A DNA stretch of 64,000 nt from Biomphalaria glabrata (taxonomy: Eukaryota > Mollusca > Gastropoda > Planorbidae), in contig NC_074720.1 of assembly GCF_947242115.1 (NCBI RefSeq), forward strand, positions 43,482,029 through 43,546,028, given 5' to 3'. The number at the start of each line of letters is the position of its first letter. Position 1 is the first letter of the stretch. The notes under the pieces were generated by a model, which searched no databases, was not told where the DNA came from, and worked only from the letters and a program-made list of their open reading frames with translations. The position numbers and the translations under genes are program-made. Positions 1 to 13,908 of the stretch are shown here, piece after piece.

Positions 1-99
1 AACATGAAATATCTATCCCTGGAAACACATGAAATATCTATCCTTAGAAACGTGATGTGTACATCAATGTAATTTGGCATGTTTTGTGTTGACTCTTAA

Positions 100-194
100 C
101 CCTTTAAGTGCTGAGCTGTTTTACAAAGAGTGCATATATAATGAAATTACAATTCTGATGTTTAGAGGCTAAGCTACCACACGCATTTTAAGGG
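100..194. mobile_element. Short TTAA-flanked DNA element (TTAA family A)
   Basis: TTAA at 96-99 and at 195-198 flanks a 95-bp segment that begins CCCTTTAAGTGCTGAGCTG and ends in TTTTAAGGG. The termini are imperfect inverted repeats. The same left end recurs, inverted, at the right end of the element at 32919-33675. TTAA duplication is typical of piggyBac- and Kolobok-type transposases. It lies in the TYW2 intron. Confidence 0.6.
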
Positions 195-254
195 TTAAAA
201 TCTCTTCCTTTGATCTACCAACCTCTTTAGTTAGTAATTTAGATAAATCTATCA

Positions 255-375
255 AGGGAGCTTCAGGTTGGACACCCAACTCGAGTTTACTTGAGTGCAG
301 AAAACCTTCTCCCTCCTCCACTGGTCCTCAAAGGAGATCGGACCATACAGCTCTGAGCATGCTAATAGCATGAAA
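255..375 (+). mobile_element. SINE family 3 fragment
   Basis: This plus-oriented fragment (GGACACCCAACTCGAG, then CCACTGGTCC, then GAGCATGCTAATAGCATG) is the same family as the minus-oriented copies at 2187-2393 and 44630-44873. It lacks the tRNA-like head. Confidence 0.5.
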
Positions 376-398
376 GTTGTGCTGTATAAAATTTTTAC

Positions 399-1447
399 CT
401 ATGAGATTCCACTGTGGGGAAATGAATGAAGAACAGGGCAACAAAATTAGATCCTCATGTTTTTCCCATTTCGTTGGCAACTCTCTCATCAAATCTTCAG
501 CTGCAATAAAATGTAAACCAAGACAAATTGAAATAATGGCCATGTAATTCTTTAGATATTAAGTTTAATTTCTTAGAAATTCCCAAAGGACATCCTCTAT
601 GAAGCAAAATAACGGAAGTCCAAGCAACATCCCAGCTATCGACACCAGTAATTCTTCAGGGTGCATCCATTGCTTCAGTCTCCCAAGACAGAAGGAGCTG
701 TTTAAGGTTTTAATTCACACAAAAAGATATGGCCGGCAGGTTAAGAGCTTTGTCTCCGGTTCTAATTCAGGTGGACGCTGGGATTAAAACTACATTCTTG
801 AAGTCACCAAATTTTCAATATATATATTTGACATTTATTAGAGTAAATGTGTTTTGTCATTGTTACAGTTGACCACTAACCAAAGGTTGTATCCATCGAC
901 CTTTGTACTTTGAAGGGAAACGTTACTTTTACAATTAAGACTAGAACAATAACAATGGAAAGACAACCAATCAAGAGCACAGAGGTATCATAATGAAGAA
1001 TTTAATTTTGCAAAAATATTTCTACTGGACCTGGGTATAATTTTTCAATTTAATTTTTAATTACTTAATTTAATTTAGTAGAAAAAAAAATAGAATGATG
1101 TTTTTGTTGTTTATCACACTTTTGTCCCATTGCATTTTTTTTTTCAATTCACAATTACATTAGTTACCGCTAATAGAGCTCAAAGATAGTCATGCCACAT
1201 ACACAGTGAATACTCCTTTAGCTTGAGTTGCAGCTTTCCTCTTAGTCTGCAAGAGGGAGCAGTTTTTCGGGCTTGACATTTTTTCGACACGGTAAGGTCC
1301 ATCTCCTCTACCGCCAGGCTGGGCCATTTATCTTTTAACGCTTGTGAGTTGTCTCCTTTGAGACTGACAGGTAGAGCCACCTTATTAGGAATTATACGTC
1401 TGCACTGGAAATCCCCATTCCATAAATGTAGCTCTTCAAGCTGCCGC
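399..1447 (-). CDS. TRMT12: TYW2/TRMT12-like tRNA wybutosine-synthesizing enzyme, partial (two exons)
   Basis: Two exons read on the minus strand: 1447-1203 (245 nt) and 500-399 (102 nt). The first has an acceptor ending in CAG at 1449-1448 and a GTATGT donor at 1202. The second has a TTGCAG acceptor and a GTAAAA donor at 398. The phases agree: one base left by the first exon plus two from the second. The first exon encodes 81 residues including RRIIPNKVALPV, which aligns with the HRVEKMPDGSVALPV region of vertebrate TYW2. The second encodes EDLMRELPTKWEKHEDLILL and then QWNLIG, matching the family segment that reads LP..W..HG.L.LL......QW..LG. TYW2 transfers the 3-amino-3-carboxypropyl group of SAM to the wybutosine precursor at position 37 of tRNA-Phe. 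Only the N-terminal region is here; the methyltransferase-fold catalytic domain should lie beyond position 1. The N-terminal exon, expected above 1450, was not found. Assignment is by remembered family sequence. Confidence 0.72.
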
Positions 1448-1498
1448 CTGGATAGAAAATAAAAAATGTTGTTTTTTTTGCTATTATATACAAGTTTG

Positions 1499-1531
1499 GA
1501 GGCGCGGTGGCTGAGCGGAAAAGCGCTTGGC
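1499..1531 (+). mobile_element. SINE family 1 tRNA-like head, truncated
   Basis: The first 33 bases of SINE family 1 (GGCGCGGTGGCTGAGCGG, then AAGCGCTTGGCT) break off directly into CR1-like LINE sequence. Only the A-box half of the tRNA-like head remains. Confidence 0.6.
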
Positions 1532-1536
1532 TATAA

Positions 1537-2045
1537 ATCAAATAAGAACATAAAACTAAAATGTTATTTAACCTTGGTTAGGTCAATAATAGAATATGCA
1601 TCCTCCGTTTGGCACCCCTCAACTCAAGAAAACATTAAGAAACTGGAAAAAACACAAAATAGAGCAGTGAGATTCATAACAAACGAATATTCACATTTGA
1701 CTAGAGTAACACCTTTAGTAAAATCACTAAATTTAGAAAGCCTTCAGGACAGAAGACTCAAAAGTAAAGTAGCAATCATACATAAAACACTGAACCATAA
1801 TCTTCAAATACAAAAACAAAATTTAATAAAATACTCTGAAAGACACAAAGATAAAGCCATATTCCTCGTCCAATATGCTAGGACAAATTTGTACAAATAC
1901 TCCTTCTTTCCTAGTGCTATTAGAGCATGGAATGGGTTGCCTGAGTTAGCCAGGAAAACCAGTGACTTGGCAGAATTTAAGTCATTGGTTAATATTCATG
2001 ACTAAATGCATGACGCGTAGGAAGTAATCATCTTCTTTTTTGAAG
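1537..2045 (+). mobile_element. CR1/L2-like LINE, 5'-truncated 3' end
   Basis: An open frame ending at 2005 encodes the C-terminal part of a LINE reverse transcriptase: LVRSIIEYASSVWHPSTQEN, then KKLEKTQNRAVRFI, then SLQDRRLKSK, then AIRAWNGLP. This is the usual post-RT region of the CR1/L2/Jockey group. It is followed by a short 3' UTR (GAAGTAACGTCTGTA) and a TATAAGATA tail. Near-identical copies lie at 40945 and 54340. The fragment lies upstream of the TYW2 exon at 1447, probably in an intron. Confidence 0.8.
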
Positions 2046-2186
2046 TAACGTCTGTACTATATAAGATATATATAAGAACACATAGATAGACCTAGAAATA
2101 TTGTTTTAATAAATCAAATCCAGATTTTTCTAGATCTATAGAACAGCAGGTGCACATTTCTCATTCCTGACTGATTTTTTAATCAT

Positions 2187-2393
2187 TATTATAGCTTTTA
2201 GCATGCTCAGAGCACTTTTGGTCCAATCTCATTTGTGGACCAGTTGGGGGGGGGGGGTATCTAGGAGTTGGTTTTCCATGCTACCTTTAGGCGCTCAGTA
2301 AACACAACTCTGCCCGAGTCAGTGTCGAACCACGAGCCTCCTTCTAGGCAGCCAAGTTCAAGCGCACTTAGCCTCTAGACCACGCTTCCCACT
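2187..2393 (-). mobile_element. SINE family 3, tRNA-headed
   Basis: On the minus strand this starts with a tRNA-like head (GTGGTCTAGAGGCTAAGTGC, then a B-box-like GGTTCGACAC) and ends near GCATGCTAAAAGC. It contains a G-run (C-run in its own orientation). The closest partner is 44630-44873. Confidence 0.65.
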
Positions 2394-2559
2394 GATACGA
2401 ATAAGTTTCACAGTCATGGCCACTGACCTCATTGTACATGCAAAATCTTACCTCCCTTGAACTAATGGAATACAACAACAGGCAATGTCAAAATTATAAG
2501 TTGCTCGGAAAAGCACACATTTATTTCTGTATTTAGATGCACCTGCATTTATACCTTAT

Positions 2560-2632
2560 ACTACTTATATGTTTGGCACATGAAATACTGAACTCCTCAT
2601 TAATTTTTGGACTCGAAGGAAGCCTTATTTGT
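2560..2632 (+). mobile_element. RTE-like LINE 3' tail fragment
   Basis: The segment GAAATACTGAACTCCTCATT, then TTTTTGGACTCGAAGG, then AAGCCTTATT matches the 3' end of the LINE fragment at 56277-56575. Confidence 0.45.
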
Positions 2633-2634
2633 TT

Positions 2635-2860
2635 GCTACGACTAATGACTAATTCGTACAAGTGCTCCTTTTACCCATAATTCATTAGAGCATGGAATGG
2701 GCTACCAGCCAGTATCTGCCAGAAAATCAATGACTTTTAAAGTCTCTAATTAACATGTACAACTACATTATAAAACAATAACACATTCCCATGGATATAT
2801 GCGTAGTTATCTACTCTTTAGAAGGAATGTCTGTAATCGTTATATTATAAAGATAAGATT
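2635..2860 (+). mobile_element. CR1/L2-like LINE 3' end, old copy
   Basis: The segment TACAAGTGCTCCTTTTACCC, then TTAGAGCATGGAATGGGCTA, then a GGAATGTCTGTAATC-type 3' UTR aligns with the end of the LINE at 1537-2045 but with many differences and no long frame. Confidence 0.6.
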
Positions 2861-3066
2861 AATATTCTTAACTGTAATAGATCTAGATCTTATAGAATCG
2901 TAATTCAATAATTGATTTAGTCTTAAGATTTGTAAAGCCATTAAAGTAAAATGGCCACGCCAAACAAACAGGACAGTATTGATATCCTTCGCAAGTAGAA
3001 ATCTATTTCTACAATCTTTCAACTCAGAACAGGACACACGTCTTTAAATTTTCACAGGACAAGTCC

Positions 3067-3322
3067 CACACACATACCCCACTGAAGACACTACCCAACC
3101 GTATAATACTATATTCCATTATTAGATAATATATATATATATCTGTTGGTTAAAAAATATGAATTTACCTTATAATTTGAGCATTGGAGGATTCACACAC
3201 ATACCCCACTGAAGACACTACCCAACCGTATAATACTATATTCCATTATTAGATAATATATATATATATATCTGTTGGTTAAAAAATATGAATTTACCTT
3301 ATAATTTGAGCATTGGAGGATT
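3067..3322. repeat. Tandem duplication, about 128-bp unit, two copies
   Basis: The unit from CACACACATACCCCACTGAA to GCATTGGAGGATT occurs at 3067-3193 and again at 3194-3322. The copies are almost identical, differing mainly in the length of an internal AT run, so the duplication is recent. Confidence 0.9.
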
Positions 3323-3655
3323 CAGCGATAAGTACATGTGATCTTCCCATTTCATTCAAAGCCATGTCTGTCATCGTTCTTTATGTTCTCAAATAAGTCC
3401 ACATGGGTGCTCACACTATAACGAGTTAGTGTTAATCTGACTTGAACACTTGACCTAGATTAGATGAGTAGATATAAATTATTACTATCTATCCAGATCT
3501 AGACTATACTTCTACATCTATAATTATTAACCCTATATATCTAGATCTAGCATATTATATTCTATCTAACATATTAAGTATTTAATATTACTTATTTATT
3601 ATATAAGAATTTATAAGATGTAGATTAGCAGATCTATCATTGTCAATTTAATAAT

Positions 3656-4623
3656 TAAGGTGACCAGACGTCCCGACTTAGGCCTGACAGACCCCCTTTG
3701 GACCGTCTGTCATGCTTTTCATAAAATGTCCGGGCGAGACTGCCAATGTCCAACTTTCATAAAAAAAAGTCGATTAATATCACGCTTTTATTTTAAAATC
3801 ATTCTTAACTTTTAACTAATAACTATAAAGTTACCACCTTTCGACATTTTCTTCTTGGTCAATTCCAGCATACAGTATTCCTTGGCTTGGCTTTCTGTTC
3901 AAGTCAATGACAGAGTAAGGGATGTCGTACACAAAACATTGGAGCTTGTAGGGACTTGAGTTCCTGTTTGTAAAGAGGGGACGAAAAATTAACAACCACA
4001 GTGGAGCATGATGCTAGTAATGTTGATGACAGTTTTCTATTGCACATGTGAAGAAAACCAAACATCTAAATGCAGATCCTAATTTTCAAACGGTAGCTCC
4101 CAATAAGCCTCCGTTAGGGTAGCCTTCTTCTCCAACACTGGTATGATTCATCAATTTGCAGCAGGTAAAGGTAATTATCATACAGCTTTCCATACAGGGA
4201 CAGAATGTCAGGCTGGTGCTCTTGAAGTATTAGCGGATTGGTTCAGAAATGCACAAAAAATAGCATGTAAAAGGTTCCTCCTCAACAAAGTAAGCATTGA
4301 TGACGAGTTTTGGTTAGAAAAAGTGATGAAGCAGCAACAATCATAAACGTTTACAAAAATTTCAGAGAGAGAATCAGCCTATTCGACAGCTTAAGCCTTT
4401 CAGATGGATTGCACAGAAAGATGATCTATCTTGGAAAATGTTTCAGAAAGCCTGTGATTATCTAAATTATTGTATGTGTGTGTACACAGTGTGTAAATTG
4501 TGTGTATACATGATGTCATTGATGTATTGTACTAACGTCTAAGTTGTTAAAATATTGCATGAAAAAATCTAAGACTCTTCTTTTTAGGTCCCACTTTGGC
4601 ACCTTAAAAATCTGGTCACCTTA
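3656..4623. mobile_element. DNA transposon with 13-bp terminal inverted repeats
   Basis: The left end TAAGGTGACCAGA and the right end TCTGGTCACCTTA are perfect 13-bp inverted repeats 968 bp apart. The interior begins GTCCCGACTTAGGCC, a style common to hAT-like elements. A short frame at 4143-4346 (67 codons, containing DWFRNAQKIACKRFLLNK) could be a transposase or cargo remnant; I do not recognise it. The target duplication is not clear. Confidence 0.6.
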
Positions 4624-4639
4624 CTATAACAATAACTAT

Positions 4640-4790
4640 ATAAATAATATTAATAATCTTTATTGTCCATCAGGAAATTTGTCTTACAATTTACACTTGT
4701 TCATTACATGATTATACTATTATACCCAACTAAACATTATAGAATCTAACTATAAAAAAAAACATTTGATTTTCGATATTACATTGTTTA
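4640..4790 (-). mobile_element. Possible LINE 3' end
   Basis: The segment AATAATCTTTATTGTCCATC, then AGGAAATTTGTCTTACAA looks like the reverse complement of a CR1/Rex1-type 3' tail (compare TTTATTGATCCAATCAAATG at 18340). No coding part is visible. Confidence 0.3.
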
Positions 4791-4799
4791 CCCTAACCC

Positions 4800-6710
4800 T
4801 CTGAGGTCTATTTATTTATATACTATAGATGATTAGATCTAGAATCTAATAGTTACTAGAAATATCTTTAAATTAGTATAAACAGAACATTAACAATAAC
4901 ACTAATACTACTTTATTCTATGTCGTGTGTGTTTATTTTCGCTAATTAAAGAACTTTGTTTCTTAGTTGAAGCAGAGTTCAAATTTTTGTTTTTGAATAA
5001 TCTTGCGCATTTAAAATATGTCAACTTCCTCTGGAGGACTACTTTATTTGTATTTAAATTATTTAAATATTAGAAAATCAAGGATTAGTAAGCATTCAAA
5101 AAATACTATTGAAAAACTGATTTAACATCTAGTGACAGTAAGGTTGTAGCCTACCAATAATATTTACAGGAATAAATATCAAATCTATTATGGAACTTTA
5201 TCTTTGAAAGCGGAAGTGTCGGGTCATCATTTGCTACTTTACTGCCATTGGGTTCAAGTATGGAGTCAGTATTGAGAATATGACGGAACGAATATACTTT
5301 TTTAATAATGAATTTCAACTTAGTTTTACACATTCGAGGATAGCTATTTGAGTGGTTATTGCGAGAGAGATATTTATTTCACGTTTGTCCATCATTGTAT
5401 TGCTCTTCAGTTTGAGAGCTGAATCATCAAAATTTTCACTAGGTAAACTTTTTTTTCAAGCACTCGCCGGCGGTGAGAAATAAGTTTATGCAATGTTTAC
5501 GATAGCATGAGGAAGAGTTTTATATGTGTCACGCCCACTTATTACACACTGTCCAATTAGGAATGTTCTAATTAATTAGAATACTAAAATCCCAGTTGAA
5601 TATAATTCTGTATCAAGTGGGAACTGTAGATCTAATCTATTCTTATTTTTATTTAGACTCAGACCAGTCTAAATCTAGACTCTTCTTAATAAAACAAACT
5701 TGTGGAGCTTGTCAACAGATGACCCCAGATTCCAGATGTTCCCACAAAAACTTTTTTTCAATTTTCTTACATTTCCACACTCAGTGGTCTCTCCTTACTC
5801 TCACAGACTGGATCTAGGTCTAGATAAATTCAAGATCAAAAGTCCATTGAAAATTCTAATTAATAGGCTAAAAAGCTGTTAATGTTATATTTATTTCTAT
5901 TTGTTAACTGTGTTGTAATAAAAATTCTTGAGACTAGACTAGATTTAGATGATTATACTAGATATCATATATCTAGCAGAAATGTAGGTATTGAATAATT
6001 ATAGTATATTACTTAAACTAGATCTAGACAAACTTCTTTTATTACATATCTATAACTTGTAACAGATATCTAGAACCTAGATTAGCTAGATGTTCTTAAC
6101 TGAAAGTTTATTATTTAGGTCAGGCTATTTTTTAAACATATATCTTTGTAATTCTATTAATAAAATTAGCTAAATTGAAACAGGAAGCTATTCTGATAAC
6201 TTGAATCAAGAGATATTAATCATATTACTTTTTTTAGTTTTGACATGCACTGTTTTATGATACAGGTATTGAAGTAACATGGAATAGCAAAGAAGATAAT
6301 GGGACAATTTAAAAATCACTGTTTCATATATACACTCTACTAGATAACTGAAGAAATATATCATCAGTATTAGTTAGTCAAACCTTTTCTGGTTTTACTA
6401 TATTATATATATATATATTTTTAATTATTGGCTGAGCCAGTTCTTTCTAGTCTATGTTAACATATTGAACTATGAGTTTCTGACATACAATAAACTAATT
6501 ATTGCTATTATTTCACCTTTTACAGGCACCTTTTATGCTAGTTTTATCTTTCCCTTATTCTGCCCTATGAAAGCTATATAACTAGCACAGGGCATGATCA
6601 TATTTTATAATGAATCTAGTAACTTGAAGTTGGTATAAATTTTAAGTATCTCCAATAATTGTTTTATATATTGAAATTCTCTTTTATTCCAACATTAGCT
6701 ATCTGAGACA
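4800..6710. other. AT-rich stretch without a recognised gene
   Basis: About 1.9 kb of AT-rich sequence with TAGATC-type clusters (mainly 5800-6110) and short TA runs (6402-6418). Short open frames here show no supported splice structure. An upstream non-coding exon of ARF6 could lie in this part, but I see nothing decisive. Confidence 0.4.
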
Positions 6711-6714
6711 TTAA

Positions 6715-7257
6715 CTCTTTCGCTCCTAATTGACGATACCAACGTTGATTTAAGTAAAGTAAAGTTTCCCCTTTCAGACCTTGCTATCTATGGTGGCAGA
6801 TGATGTTAAGGTCATGTTTCTTTGGCCAACAGTTAACGAGCAGGGTGTTATGTGGCCAGCACATCGACCAACTGCCTTTACTTTCCCCAGTTGGGTGACC
6901 ATTAGAGTTGGGTGGACTCAGGGTTGCCCTAAAAATCTGAAATTCAAATCCCTGTCTTCACTGAGATTCGAACCCAGGACCTCAGGTTCGAGAGCCAAGC
7001 GCTTAACCATTCAACTAACACCCCCCCCCCCCCCCCCCCACGTTGATGTGACCTCATTAGATTAAATTAATGTTTAATTTTATAAACTTTATTTTGACTT
7101 ATATAAAATATAAAAAGAGCATGCTTTCCCTTTAATTCTATACCGAATAAAACCTTTTCTGATAACAAACGACAAAGTTATTGAAGCTTAGTCATAACAG
7201 GGGGAGTAAAATAGTATGAGAGCAAAATGAAGAATTCTGTGAAACGGAGAGAAAGAC
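6715..7257. mobile_element. TTAA family B DNA element, interrupted by a SINE
   Basis: TTAA at 6711-6714 and 7258-7261 flanks a segment starting CTCTTTCGCTCC and ending GGAGAGAAAGAC, which are inverted repeats. A SINE family 1 copy (6750-7039) interrupts it. The remaining interior (7048-7245, with AAAAAGAGCATGCTTTCCC) matches 18180-18316. The 69-72-bp elements at 11645 and 45629 share its ends and look like internal-deletion derivatives. Confidence 0.65.
6750..7039 (-). mobile_element. SINE family 1 copy, tRNA-headed
   Basis: On the minus strand the head contains GGTTAAGCGCTTGGCTCTCG and the B-box-like GGGTTCGAATCTC; the tail ends in GAAACTTTACTTTACTT. The repeat ACGTTGAT on both sides (6742-6749 and 7040-7047) is a likely target duplication. 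A run of C (7020-7039) replaces the very 5' end of the head. Confidence 0.8.
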
Positions 7258-7734
7258 TTAAACCATAATCACATCAAAATGGAAATAATAAATAAAACTT
7301 CACGTCTGAATACTTAGTTAGCATTCCTGCCTTGTATAATTTACAGAAACACATTGCAGCTCAAGGGGATAATAAAAACCAAAAACTCTTAGATAACTTG
7401 CAACTGAAAATAACCCATTGTTAGCTCCAACTGGCTAGAACAACTAAACTGCTGTTGATATATTAAACTCTTAAAGTTTATTTTGGAATAAACGTAAATA
7501 ATTTGAAACAAAATAGAATATAACTTGTTTATTATATATATATATACGTATATATATATATATATATATATACGCACACACAGATTCAAGTTGAGAGTAG
7601 GTTTAAGTAGAAACACTTGTAAGTGAAATGATCATTTAAACAAGAAAAAAAACATAAGAAATACTTTTAAAAAAAAATTAAGCTTATATCAAGTGTAATG
7701 GTATCAATTAGCTTGGATCAGTCATTGTAGTTAT

Positions 7735-7880
7735 ATGTATGATTGACCTGGTCATATAAATCTGTGTGATAGAAATATTTTTACCAATTGTTTTTGTTTA
7801 GTTTTTAGCTTTATTCTCAATGCGCTGTGATCCTATCACTTGTCTGAACCATTTGTGAAATGGGTGAGAAGGGGGCATCT
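7735..7880. repeat. Dispersed repeat R5
   Basis: The segment AAATCTGTGTGATAGAAATA, then TTTTTACCAATTGTTTTTGT, then CACTTGTCTGAACC matches 47965-48080 in the same orientation and, in part, 58690-58770 inverted. No coding content and no defined ends. Confidence 0.45.
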
Positions 7881-8609
7881 TGTTGAAAATTATATTAGTA
7901 GCTATAAATGAATTGAATTGTTATGTAACATTAACTCCGGTCTTGTGATAAATTGAATTACGTAACAATAACTCCCAGTGTAAGGCTGCTCCTAAGTCTA
8001 TAACATTTGGTGCATCTGTGTCAAATCTAAAAATGCTTTTCTTGAGATTAATAAAGTAGTGTTGTGGTTGTACATCAGTGTATTGTTTGCACGACACAGC
8101 CTAGACTGTGCCGATGTGCCAAAAACTCAAAACGCAGACTCAATTTGGAAATGAAAAATAACTCTGCACAATTTGTATATAATCAAACCAGAATTTGACC
8201 TGAGTGGAATCATCTTGGGGAAAAAAATTTTAACAACTTCATCTCTACATGCCTACTTGTGTGGAGCCGTTAGCCCTTAGCCGATGTTGTCTGTGTCAAT
8301 GACAATTTATGTCTCAAGCTCTTCTAATTATGCATTATTGATTGTTAATTACCTGGTGGATGGGGGAATTTTAACATGTATACATTCATTATCTCTGTTA
8401 ATAATAATCACTGTTAATTGTAGTGCTATTGTTCACACAAAAAAAAAGTCTTTTTCAGCAAGTGGCATGTTTTGTCTGCCTGTGTCACACATCAATCACA
8501 CACACACACAAAGTGTGTGATGCCTTTATTATAAGGATAATATCTATGTATATAATGATTCATTATGTTTAATTGTTTAACTATTCTCTTTTTTTTTTTC
8601 CTTCCACAG

Positions 8610-8638
8610 AATATATATATATGTGTGTATGAAACACA
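8610..8638 (+). other. ARF6 5' UTR part of the first coding exon
   Basis: The run CTTTTTTTTTTTCCTTCCACAG before 8610 is a strong polypyrimidine tract and acceptor only 29 nt from the ATG, so at least one non-coding exon should lie upstream. I did not locate it. Confidence 0.55.
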
Positions 8639-12547
<3,909 letters not shown>

Positions 12548-13869
12548 AACAAATGTTCTTAGATTTGTTTTATTACTAGTTTTTGTTAGTATATTTATTC
12601 TTATACATATAAAACTATACATAGGTACATAATGTTATACAGACTTTTTTTTTTTGTAGCCATTGTCCACCGTAGTCTATCTATTGCTGAAATAATCTTG
12701 AGTCATTTCAAACACTGCTTGATCTTAGTATAGTATGAGGCCTTCAGAAAGTGGAGGTTTTACATTTTATTTTTATTGTATGGACTTTTTAATATGTCGG
12801 AGAGGTGCAGAAAAGGCAATGTTTTAATTACCTTTATATAAATGTTTGGTTTTTGTTTGTACTAATCATAATTTTTTTTTCACTATAATAAGCATGAATG
12901 TTAAAGCCATCTTTTATGATAGGGTTTCATTAAATCAGTTAAAAGTTAACTTCGAAATGCAGATTATAACATTTGTCTATAAGATTACTAATTTTTTATT
13001 TTTTTTTTAATTTTAATGATTCATCTATATGAGATAAATGTAGGTCTAGCTGGGACTTTTCTGGGTCCGGATTATTCATGATAATGATCAATGCTAGTGG
13101 TGCCGGGGGGGGGGGGGAGAAGGGGTTTCATTTGGCATGTATGCATCTCTGGCCTCGGCAAGACAAAACGTCAAGTTTGTTGGAACTGAGCTTCTGTTGC
13201 TTCTTATGCACATTGGGCGTGAGTTTCAAGGGGCTGGACAGCACCGGGGTCATGGGCTGGATAAGGGCACACGGACCATAGATTGGGCATCAGTGATCAT
13301 TAAAACAATTTTCAACATTTTTCAGAGTGGATACTATCACCTGGTGATTTGCTTCCCTTAATGTTTATATGTCTGTACAGACTATGTTGTAGCTGGCTAT
13401 AGTGAACTTGTATTGGAAGGTAGATTGCTAATTTCATATTCATATGAATTGTATGCTCTAGATTTCTTTTGGTGGGTCTTACTTCCCTTACCCTGTCGTT
13501 GACAGCATTGTTGCTTGGTTGTTTACATTTTTACCAGAATGAGAGACGAAGTTTTGAAAGTTTTTTTTTGTTTGTTTTTTTCTTGTGGTTCTAAAAGATT
13601 TAGAGAGGAAAAAGGCTGCGGTGAATGTGCGAAAGAAATGTCTCTGTGATTGATACTTGGTCTAATGTCAAGCCGAGAAAGTGAGAGAGACTTTGCTAAG
13701 GTTTAACTTCATGTTGGCTTGAAGTGTTTGTTGATGTACTGTCTTGGTTTTGTACAAAAGAAATAATTCTTACTTAGCATAAGAGAGAGCCTAATAAATC
13801 TGATTTAATTTGTATTTTATGTTATTTGTTTTGTTTTTTTTAATTTGCTGCTCTGTCATGTTATGCAAA

Positions 13870-13908
<39 letters not shown>

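Noticed and set aside
2840-3037. Minus-strand frame MSCSELKDCRNRFLLAKDIN and onward, considered as an upstream TYW2 exon
   Set aside because: It does not resemble the TYW2 N terminus and lacks a donor in a phase matching the exon at 1447.
5151-5333. Minus-strand frame of 60 codons, considered as an exon
   Set aside because: No matching splice sites or recognisable similarity; the surroundings are AT-rich.
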